Source: Fidelibacterota bacterium (GTDB lineage: Bacteria > Fidelibacterota > UBA8477 > JABMPR01). Taken from it: DNA of 10,912 nucleotides. This document shows, one piece after another, positions 1-6,541 of the stretch. Position 1 is the first letter of the stretch, and each line of letters starts with the position of its first letter. The notes under the pieces were generated by a model that saw only the letters and a list, made by a program, of their open reading frames with translations, ran no database searches and had not been told where the DNA came from. The stretch lies in NCBI GenBank assembly GCA_030596225.1, contig JAUVKO010000046.1, forward strand, positions 1 to 10,912. Reading direction: 5' to 3'. Made by a program: the position numbers and the translations under genes.

Positions 1-354
1 GTCTATATGAATTCAAAAGATTTTTCTGTTTTACAATCTTTAAATATTAAGCATAGCTTGAGCTATGGTTGAAATTTTAAGAGCAGTAAAACTGGAAAAG
101 ATGAAGAATGCATAGATTGTTTTGAGGTGTAATTGGTATAACTGGATGTCCATGATCGATTTTTCACAGAAGCTGCTCCATTTCAGGAAGTGGCCTGAAA
201 AGAACTGGAGGCTTGGACTTCAAGGGCAAATACATGCTTTGAGAGAAGAAGATTCACTAATTTTGGAAGAAGCGTTTATAAAAGCCGAAACATCCTGTTA
301 TTCGGTGTAATATTTGCTTAAGTAAACACGTCTAAACCCTACAGGAAAAATATT
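1..354. other. Lead-in region without a convincing gene
   Basis: No tRNA, terminator or recognisable protein was found here. In the first forward frame the window opens inside a reading frame that runs to a TGA at 70-72. Its short tail reads ...NIKHSLSYG and could be the end of a gene that lies to the left, but about 23 codons cannot prove it. A second open stretch ends at the TAA at 308-310. It could start at ATG 145 or TTG 122 and would encode about 54-62 residues rich in K, E, W and L. It has no well-placed Shine-Dalgarno sequence and resembles no family I know, so it is not called as a gene. The bases just before 355 (AGGA at 343-346) are the ribosome binding site of the next gene. Confidence 0.5.
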
Positions 355-840
355 ATGTGTTTCAGCTTAGAAGCAAAAAAACATACCTTGAGATTATTGC
401 ATCACAATGTTGCCATTGTGTCTTCCGGTAAGGATAAAGACGCCGTTGGTGCTACAGTCACCTGGTTCACACAAAGTAGTTTTGAACCACCTCTGGTAAC
501 TATGGCAGTTAAAGCTGATAGCCGTTTGTATGCTGCTATTCACGCTAATAGAAATCTGATAATCAGTTTGGTCAATAAAAGTGATAAAGGTTTAGCCGGA
601 GCTTTTTTCATACCCGGAACCTGGGATGGAAATACCTTTGGAGGCTTTCCTGCAATAGTCCATGCACTCGGTGGTGCAATCATCAATACCAGCCCTGCCT
701 GGCTGGCTTGTGAAGTAAAGACCATCGTTGAAGAGGGAGATCACCACATCATCATTTCTGAGATTGTCGACAGTGGTATTAATCAAGAAGAACAGCTCGC
801 CATGTGTCTTTCTGAGACAGGCTGGCATTACGGAGGATAA
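355..840 (+). CDS. Flavin reductase-like FMN-binding split-barrel protein
   Basis: A 161-residue protein of the flavin reductase-like (FMN-binding split barrel) family. Members bind FMN or FAD and either reduce free flavin with NAD(P)H or pass electrons to a partner. The family pattern is visible in the N-terminal half: a strand with AIVSS (20-24), the GATVTWFTQSSFEPPLVTMA stretch (32-51) that in relatives contacts the flavin phosphate and ring, and ADSRLYAAI (54-62). The C-terminus ends ETGWHYGG, an ending I associate with a subgroup of these proteins. ATG 355 is chosen because AGGA lies 8 bases upstream and the N-terminus starts at the expected place. The gene ends 5 bases before the large iron-sulfur oxidoreductase gene and its last codons form that gene's ribosome binding site, so the two are very likely co-translated and may share an electron-transfer job. 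The physiological substrate cannot be told from sequence. Confidence 0.85.
   Translation: MCFSLEAKKHTLRLLHHNVAIVSSGKDKDAVGATVTWFTQSSFEPPLVTMAVKADSRLYAAIHANRNLIISLVNKSDKGLAGAFFIPGTWDGNTFGGFPAIVHALGGAIINTSPAWLACEVKTIVEEGDHHIIISEIVDSGINQEEQLAMCLSETGWHYGG
832..836 (+). promoter_or_regulatory. Shine-Dalgarno GGAGG inside the end of the flavin reductase gene
   Basis: GGAGG lies in the two terminal glycine codons of the preceding gene and sits 9 bases before ATG 846. It fixes the start of the downstream oxidoreductase and indicates translational coupling. Confidence 0.8.
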
Positions 841-845
841 TTCAT

Positions 846-2858
846 ATGCTCACCGGTTGGGAAAAAGCGATATTTATTCTGGTCTTACTTGGCTCATTAG
901 GAGCTACAAGGATCACTTTTACAAACATGTTCAAGATCATATTCCGTGGATCAAATTCCATAGACTGGTCGCTGGTCTTCAAACGTATCCCCACAGGAAT
1001 ATCGGCCTTTTTAGGGACACCGCTATTCAAAACTCGTCTTATCGTAACCATTATCCATACTGGTGTAGCCTGGGGGTTTATCCTTTATATGATGGTGAAT
1101 ATTCTCGATATTTTTTATGGACTGATCCCAGGATTTCACTTCTTCCCTGAATCTATTATTGGCAACCTTTACCGACTATTTGTAGACATCTTCAGCATCG
1201 TAGTCATGCTGGGAATGGTCTATTTTCTCATTCGCCGCTTCATCCAGAATGATCCGGCATTACACATTAATGAAACCGTCTTAGTCAATGAAAAAGCTCG
1301 TGGTGGCGTCTTTCGGGATTCTGCGCTGGTGGCTTTCTTTATCCTTTTTCATGTAGGGTTTCGATTTGTGGGGGCCTCCTTTGAACTGGCTCAAGCTCAC
1401 AGCGATGTTTTCCAACCAGCCGCGTCTGCCCTGGCACTGGCTTGGGAGGATATGAGTTCCGGTGCTCTTGTATTTGGTGAACATGCATCATGGTGGCTGG
1501 CTATTGGACTGATACTGGCATTCATTCCCTATTTCCCAACAACAAAACATGCTCACCTCTTCATGGGTCCGCTTAATCACATGATCAATGACAAATCAAT
1601 GACCGCTGCTTCATTTGAGACAATTGATTTCGAAGATGAATCGCTGGAGCAGTATGGTGCTGCCCTTCTGGAACATCTTCCTCAGAAAGATATTCTGGAT
1701 GCTTATGCCTGTATCATGTGTAATCGCTGTCAGGATGCCTGTCCGGCTTATATAACCGGGAAACCCCTTTCCCCATCGGCCATTGAGGTTAATAAACGCT
1801 ATTATATACGAGATCATATTACTGAGTTGGCAACAGGTCAGGAGTCGAAGGAGCGGTTGGCTGATTGGCTTTTGACCGAAGATGCCATTTGGGCCTGTAC
1901 CAGTTGTGGGTATTGTATTGAGGTTTGTCCCGTGGCCAACGAACCCATGGTGGATATCCTGCGTATTCGTCAGGATCTGGTCATGATGGAAAGCAAATTT
2001 CCACAAGAAGCTGTGACCACCTTCAAAAACCTGGAAGTAAATGGTAATCCCTGGGGACAATCAGGCCAGGATCGTGAAAAATGGATTGGCGAGCTTGATG
2101 TGCCCATAATGAGAGATAAAGGCAAGGCTGAATACCTCTATTGGGTTGGTTGTGCCGGCGCCTACGATGCCCGGGGACAAGACGTTTCCCAGGCCATGGT
2201 CAAACTATTGAATAAAGCCGGTGTGGACTATGCCATCCTGGGAACTGAAGAAACCTGCACCGGTGATTCTGCACGCCGTTTGGGTAATGAATACTTGTTC
2301 CAGATGTTGGCTCAACAAAACATTGATACATTTGATAATTATGATGTTAAGAAGATCATCACACAGTGTCCGCATTGTTTAAATGCTCTGAAGAATGACT
2401 ATCAGGCTTTGGGTAAGAACTATGAAGTAATTCATCATGCGGAATTTCTCGATGACCTGGTAAAACAAGGCAAATTAGCCCCAACTAAGACTAATACATC
2501 CAAAGTTAGCTATCATGATTCTTGCTATCTAGGTCGCCATAACGATATCTACGATGCACCCAGGGATGTGATCAGGGCTATTCCCGGTGTACAACTCGAG
2601 GAATTCCCACGTTCCGGCAGTGAGGGTCTCTGTTGTGGTGCCGGTGGTGGCCGGATGTGGCTGGAAGAAACCCTTGGTGAGAAAACAATCAATATTGAAC
2701 GCATGGATGATATTAAAGCAATTAAACCAGATGAGGTGGCAACAGCCTGCCCCTTCTGTGCAACCATGATTAATGATGGTATTGCAGCTGAAGAATTGGA
2801 TACATCCACCACCAGTAAAGATATTGCACAGTATCTATTGGAAGCTATCGAGGAATAA
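846..2858 (+). CDS. Membrane-bound HdrD-like iron-sulfur oxidoreductase, EtfD/EMO type (ETF:menaquinone oxidoreductase candidate)
   Basis: A 670-residue fusion. Residues 1-250 are a NarI-like membrane cytochrome b domain with about five hydrophobic segments (roughly 5-22, 64-89, 108-130, 158-180, 216-232). Candidate haem histidines include H71, H169, H213, H235 and H237. Next come two 4Fe-4S sites, C289/C292/C295/C299 and C351/C354/C357/C361, each followed by Pro. Two CCG (DUF224, heterodisulfide reductase HdrD) domains follow. The first has C436, C471, C508 and C511 and reads TCTG where a canonical CCG would have paired cysteines; the second has C560, C596-C597-G and C635/C638. This architecture matches the family known as EtfD, EMO or 'DUF224 Fe-S oxidoreductase', thought to pass electrons from electron-transfer flavoprotein to menaquinone in the inner membrane. 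No etfA or etfB is nearby, so the partner is inferred. Other HdrD-like redox roles remain possible. Confidence 0.85.
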   Translation: MLTGWEKAIFILVLLGSLGATRITFTNMFKIIFRGSNSIDWSLVFKRIPTGISAFLGTPLFKTRLIVTIIHTGVAWGFILYMMVNILDIFYGLIPGFHFFPESIIGNLYRLFVDIFSIVVMLGMVYFLIRRFIQNDPALHINETVLVNEKARGGVFRDSALVAFFILFHVGFRFVGASFELAQAHSDVFQPAASALALAWEDMSSGALVFGEHASWWLAIGLILAFIPYFPTTKHAHLFMGPLNHMINDKSMTAASFETIDFEDESLEQYGAALLEHLPQKDILDAYACIMCNRCQDACPAYITGKPLSPSAIEVNKRYYIRDHITELATGQESKERLADWLLTEDAIWACTSCGYCIEVCPVANEPMVDILRIRQDLVMMESKFPQEAVTTFKNLEVNGNPWGQSGQDREKWIGELDVPIMRDKGKAEYLYWVGCAGAYDARGQDVSQAMVKLLNKAGVDYAILGTEETCTGDSARRLGNEYLFQMLAQQNIDTFDNYDVKKIITQCPHCLNALKNDYQALGKNYEVIHHAEFLDDLVKQGKLAPTKTNTSKVSYHDSCYLGRHNDIYDAPRDVIRAIPGVQLEEFPRSGSEGLCCGAGGGRMWLEETLGEKTINIERMDDIKAIKPDEVATACPFCATMINDGIAAEELDTSTTSKDIAQYLLEAIEE

Positions 2859-2872
2859 TCGGCATTATGATT

Positions 2873-2908
2873 TGTAGTAGAGACGTAGCATACTACGTCT
2901 CTACTACA
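2873..2908. repeat. Perfect 16-bp palindrome with CATA loop
   Basis: TGTAGTAGAGACGTAG (2873-2888) and its exact reverse complement (2893-2908) flank the loop CATA. The hairpin lies 14 bases after the oxidoreductase stop and ends 14 bases before the next start codon. No T-run follows, so it is not a classic intrinsic terminator, although it could still stabilise or end the upstream transcript. It resembles the GTAGAGACG...CGTCTCTAC palindromes that I recall as dispersed repeats in cyanobacteria and Bacteroidota. That resemblance is from memory and was not searched. Confidence 0.85.
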
Positions 2909-2922
2909 TTCCCCTAACAAAT

Positions 2923-3990
2923 ATGAACTTTGATCCAAATGACCCAAGATGGACCGATTGGAAATGGCAGCACGCGAATAGTTGCAAAGATCTAGATACT
3001 TTGAATCGCTGGATGGATTCTGCAGGACAGTCTGCATCATTCGATCCAGGACAATTCAATGAATTGACTACCAATTACAGAATGGGGATCACCCCTTACT
3101 ATTTTAGTCTCATTCAGCAATTTAATGCCAGTGATCCGATTTATCGGCAGATCATACCCTCCTCACATGAGTTAATGATACAGCCAGAAGAGCTGAAAGA
3201 CCCCATTAGCGATGAGAATCCAGCTCGCGGGTCGCGGCCGTTGAAAACCCTGATCCATCGTTATCCTAACCGGGTTCTATTGCTGCCAACGGCCCAGTGT
3301 GCGGTGTATTGTCGGTTCTGTTTTCGAAAACGTCTGGTGGGAGACACCGCACACAACGCCAGTAAGGAAGATCTGCAAGCAGCTTATAGCTATATTAAAC
3401 AACACGAGGAAATTGAAGAGGTCATCCTTACTGGCGGCGACCCGCTGACTCTGGGAGATCGATCACTTAGTACTATTTTAAAAAGACTTGAGGAAATCAG
3501 TCATCTACGTTTGATTCGGATCCACACCCGCTTACCGGCAGTCAATCCATACAGACTCACACCTGAATTGGGTCAAACTATTGCCTCTTTGGAAAAACCA
3601 GTCTGGATCTCCACTCACTTTAATCACCCCCATGAGATCAGCACCATTGCGGGACAACAAATTAACACTTGGGTCCAAAGAGGAATTCCCTTTCTGAACC
3701 AGAGTGTCTTGCTACAGGGCGTAAATGATTCAGCACAAGTTTTAAAAGAGTTATTCATGGGTTTAATCGAGATCAAAGTTAAGCCCTACTATCTGCACCA
3801 AGCTGATCTGGTTCAGGGGACTGGTCACCTGCGGGTCCCTGTTAAAAAAGGGCTGGAATTATTGCGTAAACTGCAAGGGGAAATCCCCGGGTATGCTCTG
3901 CCGCATTATGTTCTGGATCGTCCGGATGGAATGGGCAAAATTCCGCTCCAGAATCAATACTATGACACGATAAAGCATACTGAAGATTAA
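2923..3990 (+). CDS. KamA-family radical SAM aminomutase (lysine 2,3-aminomutase-like)
   Basis: A 355-residue radical SAM, PLP-dependent enzyme of the lysine 2,3-aminomutase family, which moves an amino group from C2 to C3. The 4Fe-4S cluster motif CxxxCxxC is C126/C130/C133, followed by R135, equivalent to the carboxylate-binding Arg of characterised lysine aminomutase. GGDP (171-174) is the SAM-binding turn. The C-terminal PDGMGKIP places the PLP lysine at K339. D295 and D332 align with the two Asp residues that hold the substrate's epsilon-amino group. The N-terminus carries WTDWKWQ (10-16), typical of true lysine aminomutases. Length is nearer the short EpmB/YjeK type (about 340) than the classical enzyme (about 415), so the C-terminal extension is missing. 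ATG 2923 is the only plausible start: an in-frame stop lies at 2878-2880 and the WxDW motif begins just after it. No Shine-Dalgarno is visible. Free lysine is the favoured substrate; EF-P lysine modification is the alternative. Confidence 0.85.
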   Translation: MNFDPNDPRWTDWKWQHANSCKDLDTLNRWMDSAGQSASFDPGQFNELTTNYRMGITPYYFSLIQQFNASDPIYRQIIPSSHELMIQPEELKDPISDENPARGSRPLKTLIHRYPNRVLLLPTAQCAVYCRFCFRKRLVGDTAHNASKEDLQAAYSYIKQHEEIEEVILTGGDPLTLGDRSLSTILKRLEEISHLRLIRIHTRLPAVNPYRLTPELGQTIASLEKPVWISTHFNHPHEISTIAGQQINTWVQRGIPFLNQSVLLQGVNDSAQVLKELFMGLIEIKVKPYYLHQADLVQGTGHLRVPVKKGLELLRKLQGEIPGYALPHYVLDRPDGMGKIPLQNQYYDTIKHTED

Positions 3991-4018
3991 GCCATTAAAA
4001 AAGGGGGTGTTAACTTCC

Positions 4019-4123
4019 CTTCGATATGATTGCTTCGCAATCACTCAGGGATCGTTTATTTAAATCCGGACGTTGAGTGATTTTAATGACGAAGGATTTA
4101 AAACAGTATCGAGACGATCGAAG
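4019..4123. repeat. Nested inverted-repeat element in the spacer after the KamA gene
   Basis: Several inverted pairs are nested or interleaved in about 105 bases. CTTCGAT (4019-4025) pairs with ATCGAAG (4117-4123). TGATTGC-TTC-GCAATCA forms a perfect 7-bp hairpin (4027-4043). TCACTCA (4041-4047) matches TGAGTGA (4074-4080), and TTTAAATCC (4059-4067) matches GGATTTAAA (4094-4102). Just before it, AAGGGGG (4001-4007) can pair weakly with TTCCCTT (4015-4021), which could act as a poor terminator for the KamA gene. The rest of the 252-base spacer holds the promoter of the lipoprotein gene. The layout suggests a non-coding dispersed repeat rather than a gene. Confidence 0.55.
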
Positions 4124-4162
4124 TGCTAGAAACGCCAGAGGACAAGTTCTCACTTAACAACA

Positions 4163-4192
4163 TTGTCATGTATTCTTTATCACAGTTAAAAT
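4163..4192 (+). promoter_or_regulatory. Putative sigma-70-like promoter of the lipoprotein gene
   Basis: TTGTCA (4163-4168, one base from TTGACA) and TAAAAT (4187-4192, one base from TATAAT) are 18 bases apart. Transcription would begin near 4200 and give a leader of about 55 bases. If the organism is Bacteroidota-like, its main sigma factor may prefer other motifs, so the call is tentative. Confidence 0.4.
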
Positions 4193-4254
4193 TTATTGCA
4201 CTTGATTCCTAAGAGTCTTTCTTAAATTAACTGACCAAAACAATGGAGACTATT

Positions 4255-5247
4255 ATGACAAAACGCTACCTGGTTTTACTATTATCAATAATGCTTGGAA
4301 TCTTTATGGGGTCTTGTAGTGACCCTTATGATGATGATGTCGAAGCCCCGGTAATTCCTGCTAATTTTGACTATAATGGGGGCCTATCGGGTGATGGAGG
4401 GGTCTACCTTATCTGGGATGAGAATACTGAGGATGATCTAGCAGGTTACATTGTCTACCGTAGCTATGGCACAGTTGATTTTACCGCTATTAATACTGTA
4501 CAGCAAAATTATTATCTGGATAGCGGACTTGATTACGACACTGAATACACGTATAAAATCACAGCGATCGATGAGGATGGAAATGAAAGCGGATATACAA
4601 ACACTGTGTCAGTGACTCCAATAAATCTTAATCCTCCTGCTACTCCGCAAAACCTTGAAATCAAGGCACATAACCTCCCCACTGAATTTCAGGTAAACGT
4701 AGAGCTAACCTGGACTCACAACACTGAGTCTGATTTTTCACATTACAAACTATACCGCTCTGATGTCAGTGATTTATTCGCCACAAACGCAAGCTCGTTT
4801 CTCGATTCAACCATAAATAATTACTACATTGATGAAGATGTTACACCAGGTACTACCTACCACTACAAACTCATTGCATACGATCAAGGTGGTGTTCTGG
4901 AAGCACCTGCTGCCGGACCGGTTTCTGACATTCCCTTGGAAGTGCCCACACTCAACTCTCCAATTAGTGGTAATACCATCGATACTCTGACACCCACCTT
5001 TCACTGGGATAATGTTAACGGTGCTGTTAAGTATAAAATAATTGTCCGAACATCTTCTGTAACTGGTGACATATGGGAGAAAACCATTGACGCAACGGCT
5101 GAGAGTGAAATGGCGGTTACATATCCTTCAAACGCCACAACGCCTTTAAGTGCAAACACTCTCTATTACTGGTTTGTTTCTGGTTATTCAAAGGATACTG
5201 ATGAAATTAATGTATTTACGCCTGTGACTGGTTTCCGCACTCCGTAG
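4255..5247 (+). CDS. Surface lipoprotein with two fibronectin type III domains and a third Ig-like domain
   Basis: Counting from ATG 4255 the protein has 330 residues. GGAG at 4245-4248, 6 bases upstream, supports this start over ATG 4243, which overlaps that site. MTKRY plus a hydrophobic run to residue 20 is a signal peptide ending in MGS-C21, a type II (lipoprotein) cleavage site, followed by an acidic, flexible stretch. Two fibronectin type III-like domains follow, about 31-122 and 127-228. Each has the W...N.E.D...Y..YRS pattern, then Y.Y.I.A.D or Y.YKLIAYD near the end. A third sandwich domain (about 230-330) begins with P.LNSP..G and contains TPTFHWDNVNGAVKYKI and YYWFVSGY. The protein is probably anchored in the outer membrane or periplasm and may mediate binding or adhesion. 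No catalytic motif is visible and I recognise no specific function. Its own promoter and the following terminator indicate a single-gene unit. Confidence 0.8.
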   Translation: MTKRYLVLLLSIMLGIFMGSCSDPYDDDVEAPVIPANFDYNGGLSGDGGVYLIWDENTEDDLAGYIVYRSYGTVDFTAINTVQQNYYLDSGLDYDTEYTYKITAIDEDGNESGYTNTVSVTPINLNPPATPQNLEIKAHNLPTEFQVNVELTWTHNTESDFSHYKLYRSDVSDLFATNASSFLDSTINNYYIDEDVTPGTTYHYKLIAYDQGGVLEAPAAGPVSDIPLEVPTLNSPISGNTIDTLTPTFHWDNVNGAVKYKIIVRTSSVTGDIWEKTIDATAESEMAVTYPSNATTPLSANTLYYWFVSGYSKDTDEINVFTPVTGFRTP

Positions 5248-5270
5248 TTAAACATTACCCCAACCTTGTT

Positions 5271-5308
5271 AAAAAAAAGAGGCTCTGCGTGCAGAACCTC
5301 TTTTTTTT
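5271..5308. terminator. Bidirectional intrinsic terminator between the lipoprotein gene and argF
   Basis: AGAGGCTCTGC (5278-5288) and GCAGAACCTCT (5291-5301) pair with one mismatch. The stem is flanked by eight A on the left (5271-5278) and eight T on the right (5301-5308). It therefore works in both directions, ending the plus-strand lipoprotein gene and the convergent minus-strand argF. Confidence 0.9.
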
Positions 5309-5326
5309 AACCCTTTAGAATTCATT

Positions 5327-6262
5327 CTATACTTGAATATCAGCACCTGCAGAATTAGCCAGCATGACCATCACCGCCTTTTGAGCGTGCATGCGGTTCT
5401 CTGCTTCATCAAAGACAACTGAATGGGGTCCATCCAGCGCTTCTTCGGTGATCTCCTCGTCATAATGTGCCGGGAGACAGTGCATAGCCAATGCATCTGA
5501 TTTAGCATAACTCAACAATTTATTATTGATCTGAAATCCCTTGAAATCATTCAAGCGTTTTTGACGTTCTGCTTCCTGTCCCATGGAAGTCCATACATCC
5601 GTATACAGAACATCAGCATCCCTGGCTGCTTCAATTGGATCACGAACAACTTCGATCTTGCTCAGACCCGCTTTCTGTGCTTTTGAAAGGGTTTCAGGGT
5701 CGGGATCATAACCTTCCGGAGCAGCAAGTACAAAATGGTAGGGAACTACTGAGGCAAAATTCAGAAAAGAGTTACAGACATTGTTGCCATCGCCAATAAA
5801 GACAACTTTTTGACCTTCAACTGTGCCACGATGCTCATGAATAGTCAGCATATCAGCCATGATCTGACAGGGATGATTATAATCTGTCAGCCCATTGATC
5901 ACCGGCACAGAGGCGTACTTGGCCAACTCAAGCATATGTTCATGTTTAAAAAGACGAGCCATGATCCAATTGTTGTAACGTGAAATAACTCGGGCAATAT
6001 CCTTAACAGCCTCACGTTTTCCAATACTGATATCGTTAGGCCCCAGATATAGTGCCTGTCCTCCAAACTGAGCCATCCCGGTCTGGAAGCTGACTCTGGT
6101 CCGCAAGGAGGGTTTGGCAAAAATCATGGACATGGTCTCATTGGCAAAATAATGATGTGTTTTGCCAGCCTTTACCTCAGATTTTAACTGTTTTGCGATC
6201 CGAAAAGTCTCAAAGATCTCATCTTTACTAAAATCCGTAACTGCTAAAAAATCTCGCTTCAT
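5327..6262 (-). CDS. argF: Ornithine carbamoyltransferase
   Basis: A 311-residue cytoplasmic enzyme that joins carbamoyl phosphate and ornithine to give citrulline, the sixth step of arginine synthesis. The N-terminal carbamoyl-phosphate domain has SLRTR (52-56), the variant of the STRTR loop common in many bacteria, and HPCQ (130-133). The C-terminal ornithine domain has DVWTSMGQE (222-230) and HCLPAH (261-266) with catalytic C262. It ends with the usual FDEAENRMHAQKAVM block. Length is normal for the family, and HCLPAH plus SMG argue for ornithine rather than aspartate as substrate. The start is firm: AAGGAG lies 5 bases upstream (6268-6273 on the plus strand). No other arg gene is next to it, so it is probably its own transcription unit, starting in the spacer 6263-6541. 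That spacer also contains a TAATAT-like sequence, but no convincing -35 partner or arginine operator could be assigned. Confidence 0.95.
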   Translation of the reverse strand: MKRDFLAVTDFSKDEIFETFRIAKQLKSEVKAGKTHHYFANETMSMIFAKPSLRTRVSFQTGMAQFGGQALYLGPNDISIGKREAVKDIARVISRYNNWIMARLFKHEHMLELAKYASVPVINGLTDYNHPCQIMADMLTIHEHRGTVEGQKVVFIGDGNNVCNSFLNFASVVPYHFVLAAPEGYDPDPETLSKAQKAGLSKIEVVRDPIEAARDADVLYTDVWTSMGQEAERQKRLNDFKGFQINNKLLSYAKSDALAMHCLPAHYDEEITEEALDGPHSVVFDEAENRMHAQKAVMVMLANSAGADIQV

Positions 6263-6373
6263 TTAATCTCCTTCGCCTTTGAAACGGAGTCTTGTTTTAT
6301 TAATAATATTACATTCGAGATGACACGAAGCTGGCACTGGTTTGCCATATGATTCAAGGACCAATTATGTCCA

Positions 6374-6462
6374 GTCTTTGCGAGGGAAGGATGACCGAAG
6401 CAATCTCAGATTTGAGATCGCCACGCTCTTCCTGCATTACATTTGGAATCGCTCGCGAAGAC
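6374..6462. repeat. Imperfect palindromic intergenic repeat
   Basis: The two halves are imperfect inverted copies. The outer arms are GTCTTTGCGAG (6374-6384) and CTCGCGAAGAC (6452-6462), with one mismatch. The inner arms are GCAATCTCA (6400-6408) and TGAGATCGC (6413-6421), with one mismatch around the loop GATT. Between them, the right half carries about 16 extra bases (near 6435-6450). It resembles the dispersed 'GAGATTGCTTCGGTC...CCTCGCAA' repeats that I recall from several bacterial genomes. It fills much of the 279-base space between the end of hslU and the start of argF, and as a folded RNA it could reduce read-through from hslU into argF. No T-tracted terminator for hslU was seen. Confidence 0.75.
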
Positions 6463-6541
6463 GAAAAAGCCTCTTTCCCAATAACCCAATACCTATCATC
6501 GGTTTTACCATTTTCTTAGGTAATTATAATTTGTTCTTTTA

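Noticed and set aside
122..310. Open frame of 62 residues (TTG start) or about 54 residues (ATG 145)
   Set aside because: It has no properly spaced Shine-Dalgarno and no family resemblance, and an in-frame stop lies shortly upstream (113-115). Its composition looks fairly protein-like, so it could be a gene remnant, but the evidence is too thin to call.
728..1150. Plus-strand frame of 140 residues overlapping the flavin reductase and oxidoreductase genes
   Set aside because: It is out of frame with two strongly supported genes and has no domain of its own.
6263..6330. Arginine operator (ARG box) upstream of argF
   Set aside because: The AT-rich sequence around 6300 loosely resembles half of an ARG box, but no convincing palindrome or pair of boxes is present.
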